From Pterobdella sp. o SKG-2022 (Eukaryota; Annelida; Clitellata; Hirudinida; Piscicolidae): a DNA stretch of 64,000 nucleotides. The DNA lies in the NCBI GenBank assembly GCA_964035795.1, contig OZ038324.1, positions 5,666,510 through 5,730,509 of the forward strand. The letters run 5' to 3'. Within the stretch, counting starts at the first letter, position 1; every line of letters starts with the position of its first letter. This document shows positions 1-34,653 of the stretch, in pieces. The position numbers and the translations under genes are program-made. A model generated the notes under the pieces. It did no database searches. It was given only the letters and a program-made list of their open reading frames with translations, and had not been told where the DNA came from.

Positions 1-94
1 TAATAATAATATACATTTAAACATATCCATATAAGACTGTTATTGTTCGTTCATTCGTTTTCTTAAAAATTTATATAAGACTATTAACACTAAC

Positions 95-3000
95 GTGCAA
101 ACGGAAGCAGGACTGGTAGGCAGCGATTCTGATAGGTCGATGGATGACCTACTTGGTCTTGACCCACTTTCGACGAGCCTCCTATCGTCATCAGATGTGT
201 CGACTTTTTGCTGAAAATTGGTTGATGATTCATCATTTACCTCCTCTTTAGTGTTCTGTGTGGTGGTGATGATGATGATTTTATCAATAAAAATACTGAA
301 AATTGAAATAATTAATAGAATGCATGAGAATAAAATGAGAAGAAAAACTAAAAGATAAGGTTATGGTGACTAAGATGATGGAAGCAATGAAATAGAGAGA
401 AAAAGGGCGAAGAGAATGGATGATACTTGTTAAAAATTGAATAAATGATAATGACTTTTTTGAAATAACTTCTCCTTTTCTTTTCTTTTTTCTTTCCTGA
501 TTGGTTGATCGCTTATTGGTGGAGATTGTTTCATTAATTACTATTTTTATTAAAGTCAGTCATCAATTGAATTAACTAGAAATATAAAATAATATTTAAA
601 TTACCTTTAGTTTTTAGATTTTTTGGGACCTCATCATTATCTTCTTCCTCTTCCGCTTTATTTTTTTCTATTTTTATATCGGTTGCAGGGTTAATAATAG
701 AGTCCCCGTTCGGCTTACATGACGTATTATCAACCGTGGTGGAAGTTGTAGACGCAACGGATCCCGATATACTTTCATTCTTAACCGCTATATCAACTTC
801 TTCAGCTTTTGTTTCTATGTTCTCGTCATCTATTTCTTGTTCGTCTTTTTGGTGAGTTTCCTCCAATTTATTATCGTCATTTTGGTCTTTATTTTGCCCT
901 TCTTTAATCGTAACAGTGAAGATATTTTCTTGATCATCTATCTTACTTATTTCTTTTTCCTCCTCCTCCTCTTCTTTAACGTCATCTGCTTTCGCATCCC
1001 CACCATTCTGCTTATCTTCTTCATCTTTAACAGGATCTGCCACTAAGTCTCTCTCTTCCTCGCCACCTTCGTTTGGAATCTCTACATTTTTTACAATCTC
1101 ATCGTCATTGTCAACGGGAACTTTTCCATCGTTTTCTTCCTCCTCTTCTTTTTCCATCACAGACTGACCTTCGACGATTTCCTCAGTAGATATGATGATG
1201 TCATCACCCTCGGGCTGCACCGTTTCAACCTTCTCCTTGCTGTCATCCATCCCTCCATCACACACCTCCTTCTTTTTCTCTTTAATTTCTTCATTACACA
1301 CCACTTCCTCTTTTTCTTCAGTTTCTACTTTTTTATCTTCAACTTCTTTATCCTCGCTATCACACACATCATTATCATCTTCCATTTTTGCTTCGTCAAC
1401 TTTCTCAACCTCGTCGCCCTCTTTATTATCGCATTCATTTTTAACCACGTCTTGAGAAGATCGAATTACTGGCCCCAATTTATTTTTGAGATTTTCGAAT
1501 ATATTGTTAGTATTCATTGAGCTGATCAACCCACCACTGGTGGCCACCTTACTGACACTACCAATGATGGGTTTGGCGGGCGAGGTGGCTGCGGCAGTTT
1601 TTATTGGAGTGAGGATGCTTGAGGGTGCATTCTGATTCGTCTGTTCATCTGTTTCCGGTGATTGGGGCTTTGTACAGGGTTCTGATGGAGGAAAAATGAA
1701 TTAGTCAACTGAAAATATAACCAATTGTATCTCACTTGTTTTTGTCTTGTTTCTGTTTCTGAAGTGTTTTTTAAAGAGTCGTTATTCATTATTATTATTA
1801 TTTTATTAGTATTTTTACTTTTTATGATTATTGTTGTTATTATGAGAACTGACTGGTTGAGCTGTTGGAAAATCTCCTTCAGCTGCTCATCTGCTTGCCC
1901 AGATTTGATTAGCTGGAGCTGCTTCTGTAGACCCCTGTGACGCAATAACAATACAAATAAAAACATTAATTAAATAATAACAATAATTTCAAATTGGAAA
2001 AAATATATTATTTTTGTAGCAAATAAATGGTATTTTATACGATAATAAGCGCAAAAAGAGAAAAAAACACTAGATTAAGGTTTTTTCATGGGACATAAAT
2101 TAGGTAAATTAAAATGAGACTCACTTGTACTCTTTTACAAATCTTTCCAAGTCATTATTCAATTCTTCTAGCCTCTCAGAAGTTAGCCTAGATAAATATT
2201 ACCATTGTTATTAATATAATGATGAACTTTATGTCACTATCATTTGTTACAAACTCTATTATTACTATTCTTATTGATATTTGGTGGAATTTTGAAAAAA
2301 TTTATTTTTTAATTAATATTATTTTTGAAGTATCAATAAATATATAAAAAATTTTTTTTGTTCTTATAATTATTAATATTACCAAAACCTTCTCATAATT
2401 ATCATTATTATCAAAACCTTCTTATTATTATCTCCCCAGCAGTTTCTGTAATGTCTTTGTCATTTCTTTTACGTCTGCAAATATATATGGATATATTCCC
2501 TTAGACATATATTTAATTTATTAGCAAGGATTTAACCTTCTTTATTGTTTAAAGAAATTGATCTTATTTTTCAACAACTTTTTGTTAAAAATATAAAACA
2601 ATCCAATTATGTGTTTATAGAGGCATAAGCTTTATATGATTCTAAGTTAAATAATAGTAATTCCCACTTAAAAAATGCCAATGTGAGAAAATGTGCTTTT
2701 CTAAGTATGAAATTCATATCTTATATGAATAGAGTATTAGACTATGAGCATTTTGGTATGATTGAGCAGAATAGTTTACAATGATGATGATTTCTCATTA
2801 CATTGAAATCATGCAACAGATAGATAAATAACAAGATTTTAAATTTTGTTCAAGCTCCACTATATGACAACAAAATGATAATAAAAACAATAATAACTTT
2901 ATAAACTGTTATTTTTTTTATTAATCATTTCATTTTAGTCAGCATCTTTCCCTTTTCCAAGAGATCATTGACTTCTTTCCATGATCTAACCCTCTCTCTC

Positions 3001-4285
3001 TATTTCACCCTGTCATAGGCATCTTCGAGACCTACCTCAAGCCTACAACAAAGGTTTTCCATCATACCTTTCCAAGCTAACCTTAGCCTTCCCCTTCCTC
3101 TACTACCTTCAACCTCAAAACTCAATCCAATCAGATTATACTGCTGTACATGTCCCAGTAACTGGGGTTGACAGGAGTCAGCCTAGGTTATTGATATTAT
3201 AATAGAGTAATTTATAAAAAGGTCATTTTATTTGAGAAAAATTTTTATAGACTGCCAGTCCGAGCTAATGTCTAACTTGAAATTATCGAACTCAAGATTT
3301 GCCATTCCCACACTTGGACAGTTTTTCTTGTCATTGTCAACAAAAAAGATCATCTGCCGAGCCAAATGACAACGATACCAGAAAATTGATTTGTCAATAC
3401 CTGCTACCAGAGTCCACTGTTATCCAGGTTATAACAGAAAAGCAGTCTCGATTTAGAGACACTATCTTCGGTGCAGTTTAACGTCATGCCCAGAACTTTG
3501 TTGTGTTCAATAAATTATTTTTCTTCATGTTATAACATACTTTGGTGCTTCCACTCCGGCCAGCATCTCCCCATACTGCTTGGCACAGCTCTGAATTTAA
3601 TATTTAATGTTATAAATACTTTTTTATCATTATTATTAAGGTATTATTAAAATGATTCAATGATGGTGTGACAGAGAATATTGTTATGAGTGAGAGACGG
3701 TAGTGTTTAAGTATTGTTTTTTTAAATTTATTTTATACACAAAATAATGATAATGACAATAATAACAATATGGGGTTAAAAAAATACTAATAAAAATTGC
3801 AATAATAACTATAACAAAAAAATATCATAAAATGTGTTGCTCATACTATCTGGGAATAAAACTCAGAGGGTCTGGTAGAGTCGATGAAAGGCTTGATGCA
3901 TCTACTCACAGACACCCTTGTGTGTTTGGACATGTGATTATAAGTAGATTTTTATCCTTATTATTTTCATTTTTCAAGATAAGAGCAACTGAATATTTAT
4001 TCAAAAAGTTTCACAAAAATTATGAACTTGTGTGTTTTAAAGATGAAAAAATTTAGTTATATTTAATGTTAGTTCTATATGTTAAAGCTTTAGTAACCAG
4101 TTTTGGTCACCGCTTCTATTGACTGCACTAGCGAGAGCAAGCTTTTCCTTCACTAACCACACATCATTTTTTTTCTGAGCACTATCTGAAAATTAATAAA
4201 TTTGATTATATTTAAAACTGAAGCGAGAAGTTCTAAATAAAACGCCGAATGAGATTCAATGCAAAGTACCTTGTGCTTCAATCAT
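95..4285 (-). CDS. BRD8: BRD8 homologue, partial (3' exons off the left edge)
   Basis: Bromodomain-containing protein 8, a nuclear subunit of the NuA4/TIP60 histone acetyltransferase complex. Coding exons, 5' to 3': 4285-4270, 4185-4098, 3916-3847, 3590-3541, 2474-2418, 2187-2125, 1934-1854, 1758-1736 (23-nt microexon), 1681-605, 245-95; all junctions keep phase. The N-terminus carries a Myb/SANT-like segment (LASAVNRSGDQNWVSVSR) matching recalled human BRD8, then RKRND, the coiled coil LTSERLEELNNDLERF and a long Glu/Lys-rich region from 1681. The last exon (LPTSPASVCT) matches the stretch just before the human bromodomain and ends at a GTTAGT donor, so the bromodomain should lie left of base 1. 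The acceptor at 246-247 and the microexon are the least certain parts. First ATG at 4285; the upstream neighbour is UTP23. Confidence 0.9.
605..1681 (-). other. BRD8: Glu/Lys-rich large exon of BRD8
   Basis: This 1077-nt exon encodes about 358 residues dominated by Glu, Asp and Lys, with few hydrophobic residues, so it is probably disordered. It begins at a good acceptor (TTTTTCCTCCATCAG) and ends at AAAG|GTAATT. The middle part of vertebrate BRD8 is also long and acidic, but I see no residue-level match here. If the donor were ignored the frame would run on for ten codons to a stop, a read-through artefact. Confidence 0.75.
2975..3175 (-). repeat. LINE reverse-transcriptase C-terminal fragment
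   Basis: Read on the minus strand, this decayed segment gives PQLLGHVQQYN, then GSRGRGRLRLAWKG and LEDAYDRVK. It resembles the tail of non-LTR retrotransposon ORF2 proteins (GHV..R...GR.RL.W...). It lies in a BRD8 intron and is interrupted by stops. Confidence 0.6.
3176..3500 (-). repeat. Interspersed repeat, copy A (second copy at 29385-29715)
   Basis: Several blocks are shared with 29385-29715 in the same order and orientation: the GTAACTG block joined to the LINE fragment, ATTTGAGAAAAATTTT, TGAAATTAT, ACAACGATACCA, CTGCTACCAGAGTCCACTGTTATC and GTTTAACG. Both copies abut the LINE-derived PQLLGH coding piece, so the two parts moved together or form one element. It lies in a BRD8 intron. Confidence 0.6.
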
Positions 4286-4579
4286 TATAGCTTTCTTGTA
4301 TATTTATATAAGTTTAATCTTTTTTTCAATCCAAAAAACCTAATTATACTGACGCAAAATATTTGAGTTATTTTATCGCTCTAGATGTGAAAATTTGAAA
4401 TTTCAACTAAAATTATTCATAACTCCAAACATTTATTTTAAAAAAAAACTTGATTTAGCTAAAATTACAAAAAATTTCAAAAAGTTTTTTAAAGCTAAAA
4501 GTTAACTCGCATCATAAATTTCAATTTAAGAATTTACTTACGAAGCGGCTAAATTCCAGAAGTTTCATTTCTATAAATC
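4286..4579. promoter_or_regulatory. Shared spacer between BRD8 and UTP23 (likely bidirectional promoter)
   Basis: The start codons of BRD8 (-) and UTP23 (+) are 294 bp apart and point away from each other. Both are housekeeping-type genes, so a shared promoter is a reasonable inference. The spacer is AT-rich, and I see no convincing TATA box. Confidence 0.5.
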
Positions 4580-5701
4580 ATGGGTAAAATTAAACGACAA
4601 AAACATGTGAAAAAAACAATGATCTTCTATAAACAACACTTCCATTATGAGCCTCCCTACACAGTTCTTATCGATGGAACTTTTTGCAAAGAAGCACTAA
4701 ATTTTAAAATAAACATAATGGAACAATTGCCCAAGTACTTGGATGCTGAAGTTACTCTGGCTACTACATTTTGTGTCAAAGCAGAATGCGAGACTTTCGG
4801 AGCTACTCCTGGTCTTGATATGTTTTATGAATTTACATAATTTAATCATCTACTAAATATCTAAAAATATTGTGTTTTCAAAATATAAAATACGTTTCAA
4901 AATAATTTTAACGTTTTCAGACCTCCCTCTTTATGCTCCATTGAAAATCCTTTCCCAATATGCCATCGTACCCTGTTCTCATCAAGGTTCTCATCCCATT
5001 TGTCCTAGTCATTGTCTGTACTCCATGTCTCGCAAAAAGAAATTCATTATTGCTACCCAAGTAATATTTGCATATATCTATTAAGATTTTTTGTCCACTC
5101 ATCAATTCAACTCTGCTAAGTTAAATAACCATCAGTTATTTAAACATAATACAACATATAAGTTTTTTCAAGTTCAACCTCTGGGTAAGAAACTTCAAAA
5201 TTTGTAGGATAAAGCTTTGAGTGATAAGGTTAGAGAATTGAAAGGGGTGCCTCTGTTATACATTGCCTACCAAGCCATCCACCTTGAAAACCCTTCACAA
5301 CGAACTCTCCATCATGCCCAACACAACAAATCACAAAAAATAAAACTTTCTGACTATCAAAAAAGTTTTATTTCAGAATTGAAAAAAGCTACATTTGGAG
5401 AAGTAAGAGTTTTTAACTATCATTCAATTACTATTTCTTGGTATTTCAAAAATCCATATTACAAAAAAAATTATAATTATAATTTTTTTCTATTTTGACT
5501 GGTTTTTAACTTTCATTTATCAAGGAAAAGATAATAAAAAGGAAAAAGAAGAAGAAAGGACCAAATCCTCTTTCTTGTTTGAAAAAAAAGAAAAAACCCC
5601 AAATTAATAGTCTTACTAACCAATCAAGTGAGGCTTTTGTGAAGAAAAGACACAAAAAAAGAAAGAAAAAATCAACTGAACCAAATAATTCTCAAGTTTA
5701 A
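4580..5701 (+). CDS. UTP23: UTP23 homologue, rRNA-processing factor
   Basis: Small-subunit processome protein with a PIN-like fold, acting in the nucleolus in early 18S rRNA maturation. Exons 4580-4811, 4921-5060, 5208-5402 and 5525-5701 give 247 residues, close to the roughly 249 of human UTP23. The start MGKIKRQKHVKK and the motif LIDGTFCKEAL match the family N-terminus. Exon 2 carries the Cys/His cluster (VPCSHQGSHPICPSHC) in the place of the family's zinc-binding region. Exon 4 holds the Lys-rich tail with GPNPLSCLKKKKK, which I also recall in the human protein. Phases are 1, 0 and 0. The start at 4580 is the first ATG of the conserved N-terminus. It runs head to head with BRD8; the AP-2 gene ends 263 bp downstream on the other strand. 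Confidence 0.95.
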
Positions 5702-5964
5702 TATGAGTTCTAATAAGTTTAAGTCTAAGTTTTTTTATTCTTTAAAATTAATGAATATTTTTTAAATATATTCAAATTAACTAAATGAATTAATATCATT
5801 CAAATTTTTTTTATTTGCAATAAAATACGCAGTTTCAAAAAACGAAATAAGGATTTTTTGAAATCATAATACTATTCGCAAAAATTCCCTTCCCTAAACA
5901 CAAAATCTTAATGGAAAGTCTACAAAAGTTTATAAAATTAATTGAAAACATAAGTCAAATAAGA

Positions 5965-10190
<4,226 letters not shown>

Positions 10191-10635
10191 TTTCAATGAA
10201 GAAAGTCAAACACTTTTAGAAAGTTTAATGAAAATATACAGAAAAAGTTGAAAATTATTTTTTTAACATTATTATTAAGGACGCTTCGTTAAGATTAGTA
10301 TAGATCTTTATTGATAATAGGAATTGCTGCAGGCAAAGCAGCAGATTAAATGTATTTAAAAGAAAATGCTCAGTCCTTTGTTAATTCTTTTTATTGTGGA
10401 TTTTACCAGGAGTATTTCAATGTTTTAACGATTAAGTGAACAATTTAACTTGCAACCTAGAATTTAGAAGAGTAGAAATGGAGTTTAAACGAAAAATTGT
10501 CCTCAATTTATCAAAAAGTTCAATTTTCACAATTTTATTTTTTAATAATCTTTCGAACAAAGCTAAAAGAACCCAGATATAACAATGTTCTCCATCTGAA
10601 CAACAAGCAAACCAAACATAAAGGCAATCTTCGCC
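10191..10635. promoter_or_regulatory. Spacer between AP-2 exon 1 and the divergent + strand exon chain
   Basis: This 445-bp AT-rich spacer separates the AP-2 start (10190, -) from the proposed + strand start (10636). It is the natural place for AP-2 promoter elements used with this first exon. I see no clear core promoter motif. Confidence 0.35.
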
Positions 10636-30089
<19,454 letters not shown>

Positions 30090-32642
30090 GTAAGTCTTGA
30101 TGCAAAGGGTTATTGGAAATTTATTTTGTTTCGCTTTTTGATTGAATATATATTTTTTATAATTAAATATGAAACTTGAATAGATTTTAAGCTTTTAGAA
30201 TTGAAAAAAAAATAATTAAACGACAACTAGATGTTTATTGAAAAACTATAAGAACAAAAAAGAATTAACTTATCATTGACTTCAGCGGCGATCCCCAAAA
30301 ACTGCCATAAAATAATGCTTTAATTCAATTTTTCTTCCAGAGTCGTTCATTTCATTTTAACTTTTGTAAAGTTTTTACACTATATACTCCGTTATCAAAC
30401 AAACTCCTGAACTGAACCCAACCAATCATGAAATTTGGCTATTATACATTTTGAAGAATTTAACTGACTGGACCAGATTTTAGTACAGAAACTGGTTGTT
30501 TTATCAAGAAATCATGTCTCAGTGATTGTAATTCAAGACTGAATCGCGCCTAATCTCTTTATGTTATGAACTTTTCTACACCGAGTATCAAACCATTAAT
30601 GCAAAATTCGCACGACATAAGGGACGAAGTGGAGTGATGGAATTTTATTTCAACAAGATTTGAAACGTTGCAGTTGAACAAAAAACAAAAACATAATACA
30701 TTGGAGTTTTGAAAATTTATCGGCATTGACAAATGTATTTGACTTATGTGAAGCTTTTCTCAACTAGTAGTTCATTAACAAGTTTTATAGCCTGGCGGTG
30801 GAAATACATGTTGCAAAAAGCTTCGTTTGAATAAATGAATTAACCTAATTTTTCATCCAATAAAAATTCAACAAAACTGAAAGCAAAAATAGTATTATTC
30901 AATAGTATAAGTACTTACAATAACAATTCAGATCGAATGAACGCAGAAGCATCAAAAATGACAACATAAGCTTGTCGTAACAATAATATTTATTATAAAC
31001 TTGATAAGAATTAGTTGTTTTAATAGGTTGTTTTGTACTGCATACAATTTTAAACTATTTTACAGTATTATCACTGTATTATAGTGTAGTTTACTGTATT
31101 GCATTTTGTTATATACAAGGTATTAAATCTTATATCCTGTTGTAATTCTTTTTTCTATAGTTGTGTATGTATATTTACTGTATTGTATTTTATAATAGTT
31201 TAATTATTTGTATTACATTGAATCGTTTTTTATTCTATTATTTTTTGTTGTATCTATCGCATAATCCTTTCACCAGCCTAGCTGTGGTGGTAACTTCATA
31301 GAGATTTTGGTGGGAAAAAATCCTTCATCCAATCAAATGAGAACTGCCAAAACTATCTGTCCATTCAAAATGAGTCAGTGTCAATGAATGGATGAATGCA
31401 TAGATAGATAAAGGATAGCTTAATAAATGTTTTGATGGGGGAAGTATTGAGAAGATAAATGGGTTTCTGGTGGTACGTATGAATTGATGTCTTTAAAGAT
31501 GGGTAAACAAATGAATCAATCAAATGTATACACGAATGGTTGAAACTAATGAATGACATTGAAACATTTAGAAACGAGAAGCATGCTGTTACGGCCCAGA
31601 AAACAGATGGGCAACTTGAGGGAGGTCTCAGATCTGAACTTCAACATCAGGTGTTCCTTCTCCAGGTTGAAGGTAGTGATGGATGGAGGCTCAAAAGTGG
31701 AAGCTAACATCAAATACAACATGCTGGAAGACAATTCTGAGGAAGATATGGTGGATGGATGGAACATTTTCAAAAGCTTGAACGGAATGAAAACGAAAGA
31801 GAACACTATTAGGTGTTGATGAATTAGATTAGAATTTGTTGTGTTGCTGTTGTGCGAAGTTAGATGTTTAGTCGATGGTCGTTGGCCATATCGAGACAAC
31901 ATTATGAAAGAGGGATCACTCATGAAATGTTCACATGATACCGCTTAGCATGTAGTTTTCAAAATAAAAATAATTTCAAATTGCTTTGGAGTTTTTTTAT
32001 TTTAATATTCAGATTTTTTGATATCGGTTCAAGAAAATTTTAACTAAAGAAAAGGCTGTTGTTTTTTTCCACAACGATTTTTGAAGAAACTTTTATGTGG
32101 ATAAATATATAAAAATAAACTGGAAATAGATAAATTTAAAAAACTTTCCCTTGTAATTATAAAAAATTTGCGTGATTACAAAAAAGTCAACCGATAGTTT
32201 TTTATTTAAAAAATAAAGTTTCCATCAGCATCAGTAGTGGATTTGTATATATAGCTTACTAAAAATAAACCCAATCACTTTGAAAGCTGATTGGCTGAGA
32301 GGCTGTAGTGAGAGAGCTAGTTTGAGCTGAGTGTGATAAGTGTTAAATTTAAAAGTATTATTTCATAAACATTAACCTCATGTTTGGGAGATTTCTTAAA
32401 GAAGTTTTTGAAAGAGTTAATATATTTGAATTCAGAATTATGATCGGTTTACAAATATTGTATAGAAAAAATATCATTGAAAATATATAAACTTGAAATA
32501 AGAAAAATTTATTTAATAAATTCAAAAAAATATATGTAATTAGAAATACCGGTTTTATAAAAAAAAAAGTTTTGCAAATTTTTGAATTTGATACATTGCT
32601 TGGAAGAAATACTGGAATAAAAAAAAAAGACAATACAAAAAA
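30090..32642. other. Spacer with one unusual open segment at 31555-31800
   Basis: Mostly AT-rich. At 31555-31700 a GC-richer segment is open for long runs on both strands (plus: NLREVSDLNFNIRCSFSR; minus: FNLEKEHLMLKFRSETSLKL). It may be an exon or a decayed coding fragment; the strand cannot be decided here. In the frame that follows the exon ending at 30089, it gives a short terminal peptide. Confidence 0.4.
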
Positions 32643-34346
32643 ATGCTGAACGATTTGACGACATCTCAGTATTTAAAAAGCTTACAAGAAGTGCAAAACG
32701 TGAGAATTTTCTTAAACCATTTTTTATTTAATATATATAAACTACTATGAAAAAAAGATCTATATTGTTTTTTTTAACTCCTTTGATATGAAATCTAGTA
32801 TTAAAAATAATTTTGCATGCAGTTTTTTGAAGACTTTGACAGCGTCATCGCACAAGAGATGCAAGATGCTCCCAAAGAACAAGATCTATCTAACCTCCAC
32901 CATTTCCCATGTGACAATTATAATAATGGTTTTCATTACAATCCTTATATGAATTCAAACAGCTTTAATTTGCCTGACTTAAACTTTGAAAATCACTCGT
33001 CAAACTTTACACCCGTCTGTAACGATGACTTTTATCTGAATGAAAACTTTGAAATGGTGGGAAAATTTTCATCAAAGGTACATGTGAAACAAGAAGAGCA
33101 ATTTGGTATAGAGAATGAAACACATTATGAGTCAAGGCAACAGCTGCAGTCGAATGCTTTTAACGATTTTAAAAGTAATAATTTTTTCGAAAATATTATG
33201 AAAAAAGAGCAGTTTATCCAAGAAAAAAACTCATTTGAAAACACTTTTAACAAAATTGATAACAATGAATTAAACTTTGAAGAAAATTATTCAAACTTAA
33301 TGTTGGACAAGACATATATGCGTGAGAAATGTCTCTTAAATATCTTGAAAATTGAAAACCCTGACGTAAAGTCCATTTCTTTGACAGATTTTTCTTCTTC
33401 AACTATGCCATGCAGTCATTCTTGTATTTTATCAGACAACAAAAAACGCAAATCAAGTGATCATTCGAATATTGATCATAAAATTTTCAACTGCCTACCG
33501 CAAAAAAATTTTCAACAAAAGCAAAATATATTTAAAAAAAATGACACAACAGTTATACAAAACAATACATTCATAATAAACAACAACCATTTAAATACAA
33601 AGCTCAATAACTCAATCTACTACGACTACCTACCCAACCTATCACCTCCATGCACACCCAACACCTCATCACTCAGTACTTACAACCATTATTCTGATCA
33701 AAAGTACACAAATCCTTATTTTTACACCACACCACCTCAATCGCCAGCCTCTCAAAAGTTTTCAAACGCTTTTTTGGTTTCAAAGCCAAATCAGCAGAAG
33801 TATATTGCTATGCATCCTAAACATGCTTACTACAAAAACTATTCTAAATCTAGTAATTATGATTCATTTAACTCGTTTCAAGAAGCTTTGACTCCTTTCA
33901 TGCGTCCTCAATACAACACTCTCGACAACTCCTCGAAAGCCTCAATGTATGGTCCGCAAAAACCACCTTCGCCACACAACTTGATGGAATACACTCTCCA
34001 TGACAACCCCAACCAGACTCCCACACCATCTCATAATGGCGCAAAACTTCCCGCAAAGCGACAGCGAGGCCGCAAGAAACAGACCCAGCATCAGTGTCCA
34101 TCGCAGGGTTGCTCCAAGACATACAGCAAGAGCAGCCACCTTAAAGCGCATTTGAGAACGCATACGGGTGAAAAGCCTTACCAATGTTTATGGGAAGGGT
34201 GTGGCTGGAAGTTCGCAAGATCTGATGAGCTTACGAGGCATTATCGCAAGCACACGGGAGATAGACCTTTCAACTGCACTCACTGCGAAAAAAGTTTCTC
34301 TAGAAGTGATCATTTAGCGCTTCACATGAAAAGACATTTGTATTGA
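32643..34346 (+). CDS. Krüppel-like factor (KLF), three C2H2 fingers
   Basis: Nuclear transcription factor binding GC/CACCC-type sites. Exon 1 (32643-32699, [19 protein letters not shown]) ends at GTGAGA and exon 2 runs 32823-34346 after TTTTGCATGCAG; phase 0, 526 residues. The last 90 or so residues hold three C2H2 fingers with KLF spacing and TGEKPY/TGDRPF linkers, containing [26 protein letters not shown] and [15 protein letters not shown] basic cluster (AKRQRGRKK) before the fingers should act as nuclear localisation signal. The N-terminal region is Asn/Ser-rich and low complexity, with a VKQEE site that resembles a SUMO consensus. The finger ends fit the KLF2/4/5/6/7 group; I cannot pick a member. 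An ATG at 32817 just inside the intron end is not the real start. Confidence 0.92.
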
Positions 34347-34653
34347 TTATGCGCCCTTTGTTTAGTTTTTCATGGATCAAAAATTTCATATTACAAACGT
34401 TATATTCGCAAAATTTGTTTTAAATAATCGGTTTTTAGACATTTACAACAACTACTTTATAAATATTGTTTTGAATTTATATCTTTATAAGCCATTTGTA
34501 TCTTCTTTACACTACATAGCCCTGTTTGCCACGCAGTATTGATATGCACGTTTAATATTGAGTTTGCATTCGTCTACCAAACAGACAAATTTCTGTATTT
34601 ATTTGAATGATCAAAGTAAAATATATTCAAATACGAATACAAAAGCACTCCTT

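Noticed and set aside
40..94. Hydrophobic and basic C-terminal tail on BRD8
   Set aside because: It appears only if the GTTAGT donor at 94-93 is ignored; homology to BRD8 shows the exon ends there and the bromodomain follows.
576..604. Extra ten codons after the BRD8 large exon
   Set aside because: Read-through of the AAAG|GTAATT donor.
33898..34184. Minus-strand frames opposite the KLF fingers
   Set aside because: Shadows of the zinc-finger exon; no homology.
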